DNA from: an uncultured Lachnospiraceae bacterium
Lineage (GTDB): Bacteria > Bacillota > Clostridia > Lachnospirales > Lachnospiraceae
Reading direction: 5' to 3'
Length of the DNA stretch: 64,000 nucleotides
Assembly (NCBI GenBank): GCA_910583605.1
Contig: CAJTXN010000012.1
Location: 1 to 64,000, forward strand
Shown here piece after piece: positions 16,797 to 24,155 of the stretch. The notes beneath the pieces are model-generated. The model did not search any database. It saw nothing but the letters and a program-made list of their open reading frames with translations, and was not told the origin of the DNA. How positions within the stretch are numbered: the stretch's first letter is position 1; every line of letters begins with the position of its first letter. Made by a program: the position numbers and the translations under genes.

Positions 16797-16851
16797 AGTA
16801 TATATAATATACAATATACTGTCAATAAATATATGTCGACATTTTTCGACA
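16797..16851 (-). promoter_or_regulatory. Sigma-A promoter with tandem Spo0A-like boxes
   Basis: TTGACA (16820-16825) and TATACT (16797-16802) are exactly 17 bp apart. Just upstream lie TGTCGAC (16835-16841) and TGTCGAA (16845-16851), direct repeats spaced 10 bp, matching the Bacillus Spo0A box TGTCGAA. The same layout recurs at 17633-17687 and, weaker, at 19479-19533. Spo0A binding is inferred. Confidence 0.75.
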
Positions 16852-16864
16852 TCTGCTTAAAAAC

Positions 16865-16990
16865 TTAATGTTTAAAATTTTTTTCTATTTTTTCATATAA
16901 CAGCAACAGATTCATTCCAATTACAATGCCGCATAAGACATTTAAAATTTTATTATCAAAATCTAAAACCATGAATATTGAACATGAAGA
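16865..16990 (-). pseudogene. Truncated copy of the 56-aa small membrane protein
   Basis: The minus strand reads ...IFMVLDFDNKILNVLCGIVI and continues to LYEKIEKNFKH, matching the C-terminal two thirds of the protein at 12890-13060. The first about 16 residues and the start are missing. Its 5' end is fused to a short piece resembling a bacteriocin tail (ITKIVAGANIL, near 16985-17020). Decayed duplicate. Confidence 0.7.
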
Positions 16991-17023
16991 ATATTAGCTC
17001 CTGCCACAATTTTGGTAATTGCT

Positions 17024-17482
17024 TTACAATATATTCGGACTAATCCCCACATACACATCAATCTCTGTATCTTCAATATCAATAGGATTTGTTTTTTTCG
17101 TAACATTATATCCTGCAGTTATCGGCACAAGTTTATTTTCAGCTATTTATTGATTTAATTCATTACAGGTATTTTGTAATTTCATAGGACTTCCCTTATG
17201 TTTTGCAACCAATGCATTTACTATCTTTATTTTTTCTTTATAACAAAATTCATCCGTACTACTTATTTTTCTATTTATTGGCAGAAGAATTTCTATTTCC
17301 ATTGTGTCATTTTCCACACCATATGTAACTGTTATTGGCATCCCAATCCTTTTTGCTCCTGCCAAATTTACTTTTTCCTCCATTTTCTTACCGATTTCTT
17401 CCAATTCCGCTGACTTTATTTTCCCTCTGTATGAAAACAGATGATCAGTTTCCAACATTTGACCGCTTAATATTTCTATCAT
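17024..17482 (-). pseudogene. Riboswitch-controlled gene interrupted by a stop codon
   Basis: The gene starts MIEILSGQMLETDH with GGGAGAG 7-8 nt upstream and is open for 111 codons to ...CNELNQ, then meets TAA at 17147-17149. The same frame then continues for 36 further codons as IAENKLVPITAGYNVTKK... ending DVYVGISPNIL at 17024. The composition stays coding-like across the stop, so a single point mutation (Tyr to stop would do) has probably split a protein of about 148 residues. The fold looks like the GyrI-like/SRPBCC-type effector-binding family (MPITVTYGV, EIDVYVGI), with weak confidence. It lies directly behind the second c-di-GMP riboswitch. The first part may still be made. Confidence 0.6.
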
Positions 17483-17504
17483 TGAATATCTCTCCCTTAT
17501 TTGA

Positions 17505-17534
17505 AATAAAAAACTGTAAGATTATCTCCTGCAG
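17505..17534 (-). terminator. Terminator at the 3' end of the second riboswitch
   Basis: CTGCAGGAGATAATCTTACAG can fold into a stem of seven pairs with one mismatch and is followed by TTTTTTATTT. It overlaps the last bases of the riboswitch and lies just ahead of the ribosome binding site of the gene at 17482. Weaker than the copy at 16663. Confidence 0.6.
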
Positions 17535-17626
17535 CCCAACTATCCTGGTAAAATATCCTTCAACTTAATTTTCATCCCAGACTCCCGGCTTTGCTTCCTA
17601 TTATTTCTAATAGTCCACTAACTTCT
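17528..17626 (-). ncRNA. Cyclic-di-GMP-I (GEMM) riboswitch, second copy
   Basis: Same order of elements as at 16675: GTGGAC, a hairpin with a GAAA-type loop (CTATTAGAAATAATAG), core GGAAGCAAAGCC, GGGAGTCTGGG, a second stem and AGGATAGTTGGGCTGCAGG. The core differs from the usual GACGCAAAG by one base (GAAGCAAAG). It starts just after a TATACT -10 and ends in a terminator. Divergence from the other copy in the loops but not in the core argues for a functional RNA, although the gene that it controls now has a stop codon. Confidence 0.8.
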
Positions 17627-17632
17627 ACCTTT

Positions 17633-17687
17633 AGTATATATAATGTGCATTTATATGTCAATAAATATTTGTCGACATCTTTCGACA
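17633..17687 (-). promoter_or_regulatory. Sigma-A promoter with tandem Spo0A-like boxes
   Basis: TTGACA (17656-17661), 17-bp spacer, TATACT (17633-17638). Upstream are TGTCGAC (17671-17677) and TGTCGAA (17681-17687), 10 bp apart. The sequence between the boxes and -35 (AAATATTTA) is shared with the promoter at 16797. Confidence 0.75.
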
Positions 17688-17731
17688 ATTTCAGCAGATA
17701 ATTTTATTTCATCCAAAATGTAATCCGCACA

Positions 17732-18574
17732 TCACTGCTTCTTTTTTATAATAATCTCACCTTTTGCCTCTGCAATATCCTTAATGACTTCTCCCACTAC
17801 AGGCACATAAATATGACCGGACAGAGGATTTTTAATGCTATCAACAGGAGCCGTAAGCGTAGCTTCCACCTCAGAGCGCTCAAAACTCAAATCAGTCTCA
17901 ATCATTTCGCAATTAATCAGACGAAGATTCCTGCAATAGCAAAGCGGCTGTGTGCCAATAATTTTACAGTTTTCAAATGTAATATTCTCGCTGTACCATG
18001 CCAGATATTCCCCCTTAACAACACAATTTAGGATTGTAATATTTTTTCCATGCCAAAAGGTATCCTTTGAATCAAAAACACAATCCTCAAACACGGAATC
18101 TGTAATGTACTGGAAAGAGTATTTACCTTTCATTCGTACATTCCGAAAGTCCAAATGGTTGGAACGCATCATGAAATATTCACTTTCAGCAGTACAATCC
18201 TCCATTTCAATACCCTGCACCGACCAGCCGAATTCAGGCGAAACAATTTCACAACCGCACATTTTGACATTGCCACACTCCCGAAGTGCCTTAATGCCGT
18301 GAAGCTTCGTATCAACTATTTCTATATCATGGGAATACCAAACCGCTGCCCGGCAAAACTCAGTCATTTCCGTTGCAGTGATTTTCAATCCTTCATCGTG
18401 CCAGAAGGGATAGCGGAGATTAAAAAAGCAATTCTGAACTATAATTTCTTTTCCTTCCTTTAATGCACTTTCACCGTCAGCCGGACCGTCGAAACTACAA
18501 TCTTTTATAATGAGATTCTGCAATCCATACAGTGCCCTTTCCTCATCAAATATTTTGTTTGTAATAGTGTTCAT
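17732..18574 (-). CDS. DUF3737 family beta-helix protein
   Basis: 280 residues built of short repeating strands (IIVQNCFFNLRYPFWH, ITILNCVVKGEYLAWY, ITFENCKIIGTQPLCY), the pattern of a right-handed parallel beta-helix. I recognise it as the DUF3737 family, whose function is unknown. The start at 18574 has AAAGGAG 8 nt upstream; a longer reading from 18616 lacks one. A promoter lies at 18703-18731. It sits inside the bacteriocin island but is a common stand-alone gene in Firmicutes, so no link to the bacteriocins is implied. Confidence 0.8.
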   Translation of the reverse strand: MNTITNKIFDEERALYGLQNLIIKDCSFDGPADGESALKEGKEIIVQNCFFNLRYPFWHDEGLKITATEMTEFCRAAVWYSHDIEIVDTKLHGIKALRECGNVKMCGCEIVSPEFGWSVQGIEMEDCTAESEYFMMRSNHLDFRNVRMKGKYSFQYITDSVFEDCVFDSKDTFWHGKNITILNCVVKGEYLAWYSENITFENCKIIGTQPLCYCRNLRLINCEMIETDLSFERSEVEATLTAPVDSIKNPLSGHIYVPVVGEVIKDIAEAKGEIIIKKKQ

Positions 18575-18702
18575 ATCAACGGCTCCTTTCCTTTGTATTA
18601 TACTTTTACTGCTCATCCTGACATCACATCACTTTTCTATTTTATCTGCTGGTTTATTTTCGTTTATTCTTCTGCCTTTTCCAAAATTCTGTTTCTATCT
18701 AT

Positions 18703-18731
18703 AGTCTATCAAATTCTTTTTTGAATATCAA
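18703..18731 (-). promoter_or_regulatory. Promoter of the DUF3737 gene
   Basis: TTGATA (18726-18731) and TAGACT (18703-18708) with a 17-bp spacer, about 130 bp upstream of the gene start. No Spo0A-like boxes here. Confidence 0.5.
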
Positions 18732-18870
18732 ATGCTTAAATTATATGGTTAGATATGCTTAGTGGTTATAATTTGTTTGCAATAGAGTATAACAAACAGA
18801 AGAAATTATAAAACTGCAAAAATATTCATTAGATTCATTTTTAAACTATAAACGAAAAAAGGGATTGTAA

Positions 18871-18907
18871 TAAAAATACTGCTCCGCCTTTTTTTGACAG
18901 AGCAGTA
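18871..18907 (-). terminator. Intrinsic terminator
   Basis: Stem TACTGCTC / GAGCAGTA with a 15-nt loop followed by TTTTTATT on the minus strand, ending the transcript that carries the peptide genes at 19336 and 19065. Confidence 0.75.
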
Positions 18908-18936
18908 CGCTTTCATTTATTAGTAAAATTAAAACT

Positions 18937-19065
18937 TTATTTTTTTGCCCATTTTACTAAATCATCCCAAATATCTTTTTTATTGGTAGTTCCACCGAAA
19001 AATCCTTCTATCAATAAAAAAAAATATATTGGATATATCAATACAGTCTTTATAATTTTTTTCAA
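18937..19065 (-). CDS. 42-aa peptide with a GG site after a hydrophobic stretch
   Basis: A short frame encoding LKKIIKTVLIYPIYFF... then GFFGG and a charged amphipathic end TTNKKDIWDDLVKWAKK. The TTG start has AAAGGG 8 nt upstream, and the frame ends before a terminator. It follows a double-glycine peptide gene by 65 bp in the same transcript. The basic N-terminus and hydrophobic core resemble a small membrane-inserted or signal-like peptide. It could be a second peptide, a pheromone-like product or an immunity peptide. The coding evidence is the binding site, the clean composition and the location. Confidence 0.45.
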   Translation of the reverse strand: MKKIIKTVLIYPIYFFLLIEGFFGGTTNKKDIWDDLVKWAKK

Positions 19066-19129
19066 TAATATTTCCCTTTCAATCTATACATTTTACAACA
19101 CTAATTTTTTATTTTGAGATATCGAAAAA

Positions 19130-19336
19130 TTATCCTTCAATCTTTCTAGCTGTATTGGAAGAAGTTATTGGAATATATGATATTTTATATAAATTTTTTG
19201 CATTTGTCCATATGATTCTGTTTGTCAAAAAACTATTTATTCCGTCAGCTATTGTATCCCATATTCCTCCTCCATCAATTTCCATTAATTCCTCTTGTGA
19301 CATTTCATAAAATTCTTTTTCAATAATCTTTTTCAT
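19130..19336 (-). CDS. Double-glycine leader peptide
   Basis: The leader MKKIIEKEFYEMSQEELMEI then DGG shares EMSQEE-(L/M)-M with the leaders at 13634 and 16430 and ends in Gly-Gly. The remaining about 45 residues start GIWDTIADGINSF and are less hydrophobic than the other mature peptides, ending with polar SSNTARKIEG. That could mean a different peptide class or a decayed C-terminus. AGAGGAG lies 7-8 nt before the ATG. Behind it lies the third island promoter (19479-19533). Export by the C39 transporter is expected from the leader. Confidence 0.72.
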   Translation of the reverse strand: MKKIIEKEFYEMSQEELMEIDGGGIWDTIADGINSFLTNRIIWTNAKNLYKISYIPITSSNTARKIEG

Positions 19337-19478
19337 CTAAAATCTCCTCTTAATTTAATAAAAATTAAAAAACATTTTTGCAGTCTTTTTTAGTGAAATT
19401 ATCCCAACTTAATATTCTTCTCTAAAGAGCTGGTTTTATATGCTAAAATCTGCTATTAGTTTCCAATTTTTACCTAGT

Positions 19479-19533
19479 AGTATATATAAATTATTGCGAA
19501 TTGTCAATAAATATACGTCTACACAATATGACA
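19479..19533 (-). promoter_or_regulatory. Third promoter of the Spo0A-box type
   Basis: TTGACA (19502-19507), 17-bp spacer, TATACT (19479-19484), with TATATTTA before -35 as in the other two. The boxes are weak: TGTAGAC (19517-19523) and TGTCATA (19527-19533), still 10 bp apart. Confidence 0.65.
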
Positions 19534-19584
19534 TTATTTGACGTGTATACTATCTTCATTTATCAAACCACTTTAATTATAATA

Positions 19585-19632
19585 AAAAACAGACGGAGTA
19601 CATTACATGATAATGTACTCCGTCTGTTTTTA
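19585..19632. terminator. Strong terminator of leuS
   Basis: Perfect 18-bp stem (AAACAGACGGAGTACATT and complement) with a 7-nt loop and T-runs on both strands; it ends leuS on the minus strand. Confidence 0.9.
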
Positions 19633-19671
19633 TTAGTAAAATTTATTTGCACTCATTCTATATTCTTCATA

Positions 19672-22101
19672 CTACTTCTGCACAATATTCACAATTCTTC
19701 CCGGAACATATATCTCTTTTACCACCGTTCCGGTAAGCTTTCCGGCAATCGCCTCTTTTGCCTTTGCTATTACAGCATCCTTGGCTTCATCTTTGGCTAT
19801 TGATATGGTCGCTTTCGTCTTGCCGTTTATCTGAACTGCTATCTCAACCGTATTTTCAACGGTCTTCGCCTCATCATATTCCGGCCATGCAGTCTGATAT
19901 AATCTGCCTTCAAATCCCATAATCTCCCACAACTCTTCCGTCATATGAGGGGCTACCGGATTTAACAGCGTGATCAGAGTCTTAAATTCATCTTTGGTTA
20001 CTGTATTGTTCTTATAGAAATCATTAATCAAAGCCATCATAGCTGCGATTGCAGTATTATATTTCAGATTTTCGAAATCCTGACTGACCTTCTTAATGGT
20101 CTGATGCATTTTTGTTTCCATTTCCCCGGAATAGCCTGTTTCTTCCGTTACAAGTTCCTGCAGCTTCCATACACGGTCCAGGAATCTCCGGCAGCCCTTT
20201 ACTCCCTGCTCAGACCAGGAAGCGCTTAAGTCAAAGGCGCCAATAAACATTTCATAAGTACGAAGGGTATCTGCACCATATTCGTTAACAATATCATCCG
20301 GATTTACCACATTTCCGCGGGACTTTGACATCTTCTCGCCGTTTTCACCCAGAATCATTCCATGGGAGGTACGTTTCTGATATGGCTCAGAGGTGTTTAC
20401 CACGCCCTGATCAAATAAAAACTTATGCCAGAATCTGGAATACAATAAGTGTAAGGTGGTATGTTCCATTCCGCCGTTATACCAGTCTACCGGCATCCAA
20501 TAATTCAATGCCTCTTTACTTGCCAGCGCTTCGGTATTCTTAGGATCCGTATATCGTAAGAAATACCAGGAAGAACCTGCCCACTGCGGCATGGTATCGG
20601 TTTCTCTCTTTGCTTCTCCTCCGCAACATGGGCATTTAACATTTACCCAGTCTGTCATGGCAGCCAGCGGGGATTCCCCGTTGTCGGTCGGCATATAACT
20701 TTCCACATCCGGTAATTCTAACGGTAATTCACTTTCCTCCACAGGAACATATCCGCATGTTTCACAGTGAATAATCGGAATCGGTTCACCCCAGTAACGC
20801 TGTCTGGAAAATACCCAGTCTCTTAATTTGAAATTAACCTTTCTGCATCCGATTCCCTTTTCCTCCAGAAAATCTTTCATCTTTTCCTTTGCTTCGGTCA
20901 CTTCCAGACCGTCAAGAAAATCGGAATTTACCATTTTACCTGTGGCAACATCAGTAAATGCCGCCTCATTGATGTCAACCGGACCTTCCTTGCCTTCAAC
21001 TACCTGAATCATCGGCAGCCCGAACTTCTTTGCAAATTCCCAGTCACGGTCATCATGGGCAGGAACTGCCATAATCGCGCCGGTGCCGTAAGTCATAAGA
21101 ACATAATCCGAAATCCAGATTGGAATTTCTTTGCCGTTTACCGGATTAATGGCAGTGATTCCTTCCAATACTACACCGGTCTTATCTTTCGCCAGTTCTG
21201 TACGTTCAAAGTCGGATTTCTTTGCGGCTGCTTCACGATAAGCCATAATATCATCCCAGTTTGAAATACAGTCTTTATATTTATCAATGTACGGATGTTC
21301 TGGTGAAACAACCATATAAGTAGCACCAAATAAAGTATCCGGGCGGGTAGTGTAAACACGAAGCTTATCTTCCTTATCCTTCAATCGGAAATCCACTTCC
21401 GCTCCTTCAGAACGTCCGATCCAGTTCTTCTGGGATACCTTAACCTTTTCAATGTAATCCACATCGTCCAGCCCTGAAATTAATTTATCTGCATATTCGG
21501 TGATTTTAAGCATCCACTCGCTCTTAACCTTACGGACAACTTCACTGCCACAGCGCTCGCACACGCCGTTCACAACTTCCTCATTGGCAAGTCCCACCTT
21601 ACAGGAGGTACACCAGTTGATTGGCATTTCTTTCTTATATGCAAGACCCGCCTTAAACAGCTTGAGGAAAATCCACTGGGTCCACTTATAATATTCCGGG
21701 TCAGTAGTATTGACCTCTCTCTCCCAGTCAAAAGAATATCCCAGAGAATGAAGCTGATCCTTAAATCTCTTAACATTATTCTCTGTTACAATCTTTGGAT
21801 GTATCTTATTTTTAATGGCATAATTTTCAGTAGGAAGACCAAATGCATCCCATCCCATCGGATACAATACATTATATCCCTGCATTCTTCTTTTTCTGGC
21901 TACTATATCAAGAGCCGTATACGGTCTTGGATGACCCACATGCAATCCCTGTCCCGAAGGATACGGGAATTCCACCAAAGCATAAAACTTTGGTTTACTA
22001 TAATCATCCGTGGCAGCAAAGGCTTTCTCCGAATCCCATATTTCCTGCCACTTTTTTTCAATTCTCTTCGGTGCATACACCTTATTCATACCGTTTTCCA
22101 T
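19672..22101 (-). CDS. leuS: Leucyl-tRNA synthetase
   Basis: Charges tRNA-Leu with leucine; cytosolic class I enzyme with editing. The HIGH motif appears as HVGH at residues 54-57 and the KMSKS motif as EKMSKSRGN. Zinc-like Cys clusters (CTSC/CERC) and the CP1 editing domain (residues near 220-420, TTRPDTLFGAT) are present. The start at 22101 (MENGMNKVYAPKRIEKKW) is chosen because GGAGG lies 7 nt upstream; in-frame codons further up have no binding site and lie over the promoter. Length about 809 residues, normal. No T-box leader is present in the 100 bp before it; a promoter is at 22167-22194. Confidence 0.95.
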   Translation of the reverse strand: MENGMNKVYAPKRIEKKWQEIWDSEKAFAATDDYSKPKFYALVEFPYPSGQGLHVGHPRPYTALDIVARKRRMQGYNVLYPMGWDAFGLPTENYAIKNKIHPKIVTENNVKRFKDQLHSLGYSFDWEREVNTTDPEYYKWTQWIFLKLFKAGLAYKKEMPINWCTSCKVGLANEEVVNGVCERCGSEVVRKVKSEWMLKITEYADKLISGLDDVDYIEKVKVSQKNWIGRSEGAEVDFRLKDKEDKLRVYTTRPDTLFGATYMVVSPEHPYIDKYKDCISNWDDIMAYREAAAKKSDFERTELAKDKTGVVLEGITAINPVNGKEIPIWISDYVLMTYGTGAIMAVPAHDDRDWEFAKKFGLPMIQVVEGKEGPVDINEAAFTDVATGKMVNSDFLDGLEVTEAKEKMKDFLEEKGIGCRKVNFKLRDWVFSRQRYWGEPIPIIHCETCGYVPVEESELPLELPDVESYMPTDNGESPLAAMTDWVNVKCPCCGGEAKRETDTMPQWAGSSWYFLRYTDPKNTEALASKEALNYWMPVDWYNGGMEHTTLHLLYSRFWHKFLFDQGVVNTSEPYQKRTSHGMILGENGEKMSKSRGNVVNPDDIVNEYGADTLRTYEMFIGAFDLSASWSEQGVKGCRRFLDRVWKLQELVTEETGYSGEMETKMHQTIKKVSQDFENLKYNTAIAAMMALINDFYKNNTVTKDEFKTLITLLNPVAPHMTEELWEIMGFEGRLYQTAWPEYDEAKTVENTVEIAVQINGKTKATISIAKDEAKDAVIAKAKEAIAGKLTGTVVKEIYVPGRIVNIVQK

Positions 22102-22166
22102 TCTAACCTCCATGTGGGAGCAATTTATTACGAAGACATAAGCTCCTTCTTTTTGTAGATTTTTTA

Positions 22167-22194
22167 ATTTTAACACACAGAGATTGAATGTCAA
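22167..22194 (-). promoter_or_regulatory. leuS promoter
   Basis: TTGACA (22189-22194) and TAAAAT (22167-22172) with a 16-bp spacer, just after the glgB stop codon. Confidence 0.65.
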
Positions 22195-22200
22195 GACTAT

Positions 22201-24141
22201 CTATTTCTTTTTCTTTACCTTTCGAACCGGTTTCTTCACTGTCTGTTTCGGCACTGCCATGATCACTGATTCAAACGGTCTTAAATCGATGGTAAGTTTA
22301 TATGGAAATCCATCCTGTTCTTCTTTTACTGCGTGGGCTTTATAACTTCTCTTCTCTGCACCGTACACATCCTCTGAACTCAATATTACCTTATATTCTC
22401 CCGGATGCGGCACTCCGATCACATATTCCTGACGTTCTACCGGAGTAAAATTACATACAAATACCAAGCTATCATTAAACGTATTCGGCGCCTTACGAAT
22501 AAAACTAAATACGCTGAAATCCGCATCATCGCAGTTTATCCACTGATAACAGCCGTATTCCTTGGATTCATATGCATACATTACCTTATTCTCTCTATAT
22601 AAATGAAGCAGTTTTTTATAATATGCCTGAATATCTGCATGCAACGGGTCATCCAGCAGATACCAGTCCAGACTTCTGGATTCTGACCATTCCTCCCGCT
22701 GTCCGAACTCCTGGCCCATAAACAGCAGTTTCTTTCCCGGCTGTCCCATCATAAATGTATATGCCGTCTTTAAATTCGCTGCTTTGGTTTCCAAATCTCC
22801 CGGCATTTTATAAAGCATGGAGCATTTGAGATGAACCACCTCATCATGGGATAAGACAAGCACAAACTTCTCGCTGAATGCATATGTCATATTAAATGTC
22901 ATTTTATTATGATTAAACTTCTTAAAATACGGGTCCAGTTTCACATAATCGAGAAAATCATGCATCCAACCCATATTCCACTTAAACTTAAAGCCCAGTC
23001 CGCCTTCCTCCGGCTTCTTCGTTATATTCGGCCAGGCCGTAGACTCTTCTGCAATTAAAAATGCCCGGGGATCACGTTTTTCCATAATACTGTTTAAATG
23101 TTTAAAAAACTCCATTGCTTCCAGATTCCCATTTCCGCCGTATTTATTCGGAACCCATTCACCGTCCCGTCTTCCGTAATCCAGATACAGCATGGAAGCT
23201 ACTGCATCCACACGCAGCGCATCGATATGAAACTTCTCTACCCAGAACAATGCATTTGCGATCAGGAAATTCATTACCTCCGTCTTGGAATAGTCAAACA
23301 CCTTGGTTCCCCAGTCCCGCTGTTCTCCTTTTCTGGAATCCGCATATTCATACAGCGGCTCTCCGTCAAACATGGCAAGTCCATGCTCATCTTTCGGAAA
23401 ATGCGCCGGAACCCAGTCAAGGATAACTCCGATTCCCAACTGATGAAGATAGTCCACCATGTACATAAAATCCTTAGGTTCTCCATATCTGGAAGTCGGT
23501 GCATAATATCCGGTCACCTGATATCCCCAGGATGCATCAAAGGGATGCTCGGATATACCCATTAATTCTACATGCGTGTATCCCATATCTTTCACATATT
23601 CCCCCAGTTCATGGGCAATCTGTCTGTAATTGCAAAACCCGTCCTGACTGTAGCTGTAATCTTTTTTCCATGAACCGATGTGAACTTCATAAATTGCCAT
23701 CGGCTGGTCCACAACATCTGCTGCCTCCTCGGTCTTTCTGCGAATCCACTCATCATCTTCCCACTCATAGCCATCCAGAGAAGTGATTTTCGTTGCATTG
23801 CCCGGGCGGAACTCCGAAGAGTTTCCATATGGATCAGCCTTATAATGCGTGGAGCCGTCCCGGCCGGTTATGGCATATTTATATATGGATCCCTCACATG
23901 CTCCCGGTACAAACCTCTCCCAAATGCCGGAAGTTCCCAGTCGTTCCATAATATGAATATATCCGTTCCAATCGTTAAAATCCCCCACAACACTAACCGC
24001 AACGGCATGAGGAGCCCATACCGCAAAGTATGTTCCCCGCACACCGTCAATTTCCATTACATGGGAACCTAGTTTCTCATATATGGCATAATGGGAACCC
24101 TGGCCGAATAAATAACGGTCTGTTTCAGTTATAATATTCAT
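22201..24141 (-). CDS. glgB: 1,4-alpha-glucan branching enzyme
   Basis: Makes alpha-1,6 branches in glycogen (GH13). An N-terminal CBM48-like domain (about 10-110) precedes the catalytic barrel. The nucleophile Asp312 (DALRVDAVAS), acid/base Glu365 (LIAEES) and the HDE of SHDEVVH (432-434) are in place, and WGYQVTGYYAP marks the branching subfamily. At 646 residues it is normal, ending in a Lys-rich tail (KKPVRKVKKKK). It starts 14 bp after the hydratase gene with GAGGAT 8 nt upstream, so the two are co-transcribed. No other glycogen gene adjoins it. Confidence 0.93.
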   Translation of the reverse strand: MNIITETDRYLFGQGSHYAIYEKLGSHVMEIDGVRGTYFAVWAPHAVAVSVVGDFNDWNGYIHIMERLGTSGIWERFVPGACEGSIYKYAITGRDGSTHYKADPYGNSSEFRPGNATKITSLDGYEWEDDEWIRRKTEEAADVVDQPMAIYEVHIGSWKKDYSYSQDGFCNYRQIAHELGEYVKDMGYTHVELMGISEHPFDASWGYQVTGYYAPTSRYGEPKDFMYMVDYLHQLGIGVILDWVPAHFPKDEHGLAMFDGEPLYEYADSRKGEQRDWGTKVFDYSKTEVMNFLIANALFWVEKFHIDALRVDAVASMLYLDYGRRDGEWVPNKYGGNGNLEAMEFFKHLNSIMEKRDPRAFLIAEESTAWPNITKKPEEGGLGFKFKWNMGWMHDFLDYVKLDPYFKKFNHNKMTFNMTYAFSEKFVLVLSHDEVVHLKCSMLYKMPGDLETKAANLKTAYTFMMGQPGKKLLFMGQEFGQREEWSESRSLDWYLLDDPLHADIQAYYKKLLHLYRENKVMYAYESKEYGCYQWINCDDADFSVFSFIRKAPNTFNDSLVFVCNFTPVERQEYVIGVPHPGEYKVILSSEDVYGAEKRSYKAHAVKEEQDGFPYKLTIDLRPFESVIMAVPKQTVKKPVRKVKKKK

Positions 24142-24155
24142 AAGCTACATCCTCT

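Larger units (their letters stand above)
18575..18936. other. Intergenic region, 362 bp: one promoter and one terminator
   Basis: Holds the promoter of the DUF3737 gene (18703-18731) and the terminator of the upstream peptide genes (18871-18907). Nothing else coding or structured was seen. Confidence 0.5.
19337..19671. other. Intergenic region, 335 bp: decayed riboswitch leader, promoter, terminator
   Basis: Between 19337 and 19478 the transcribed leader begins like the two riboswitches (AACTAATAG...) but lacks the GACGCAAAGC core, so it is either a decayed or a very divergent copy. Upstream lie the promoter at 19479-19533 and the leuS terminator at 19585-19632. Confidence 0.5.

Noticed and set aside
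16797..16851. LytTR-type (AgrA-like) direct-repeat operator instead of Spo0A boxes
   Set aside because: LytTR sites are about 9-bp repeats with about 20-bp centre spacing; here the boxes match TGTCGAA with 10-bp spacing, and no LytTR regulator gene is in the window.
16655..16852. 65-codon minus-strand reading frame
   Set aside because: It covers the promoter, riboswitch and terminator, has no ribosome binding site and no protein-like composition; the RNA reading explains the sequence.
22102..22200. T-box leader in front of leuS (and serS)
   Set aside because: Only about 100 bp (leuS) and 90 bp (serS) of upstream DNA, with no T-box sequence or specifier structure seen.
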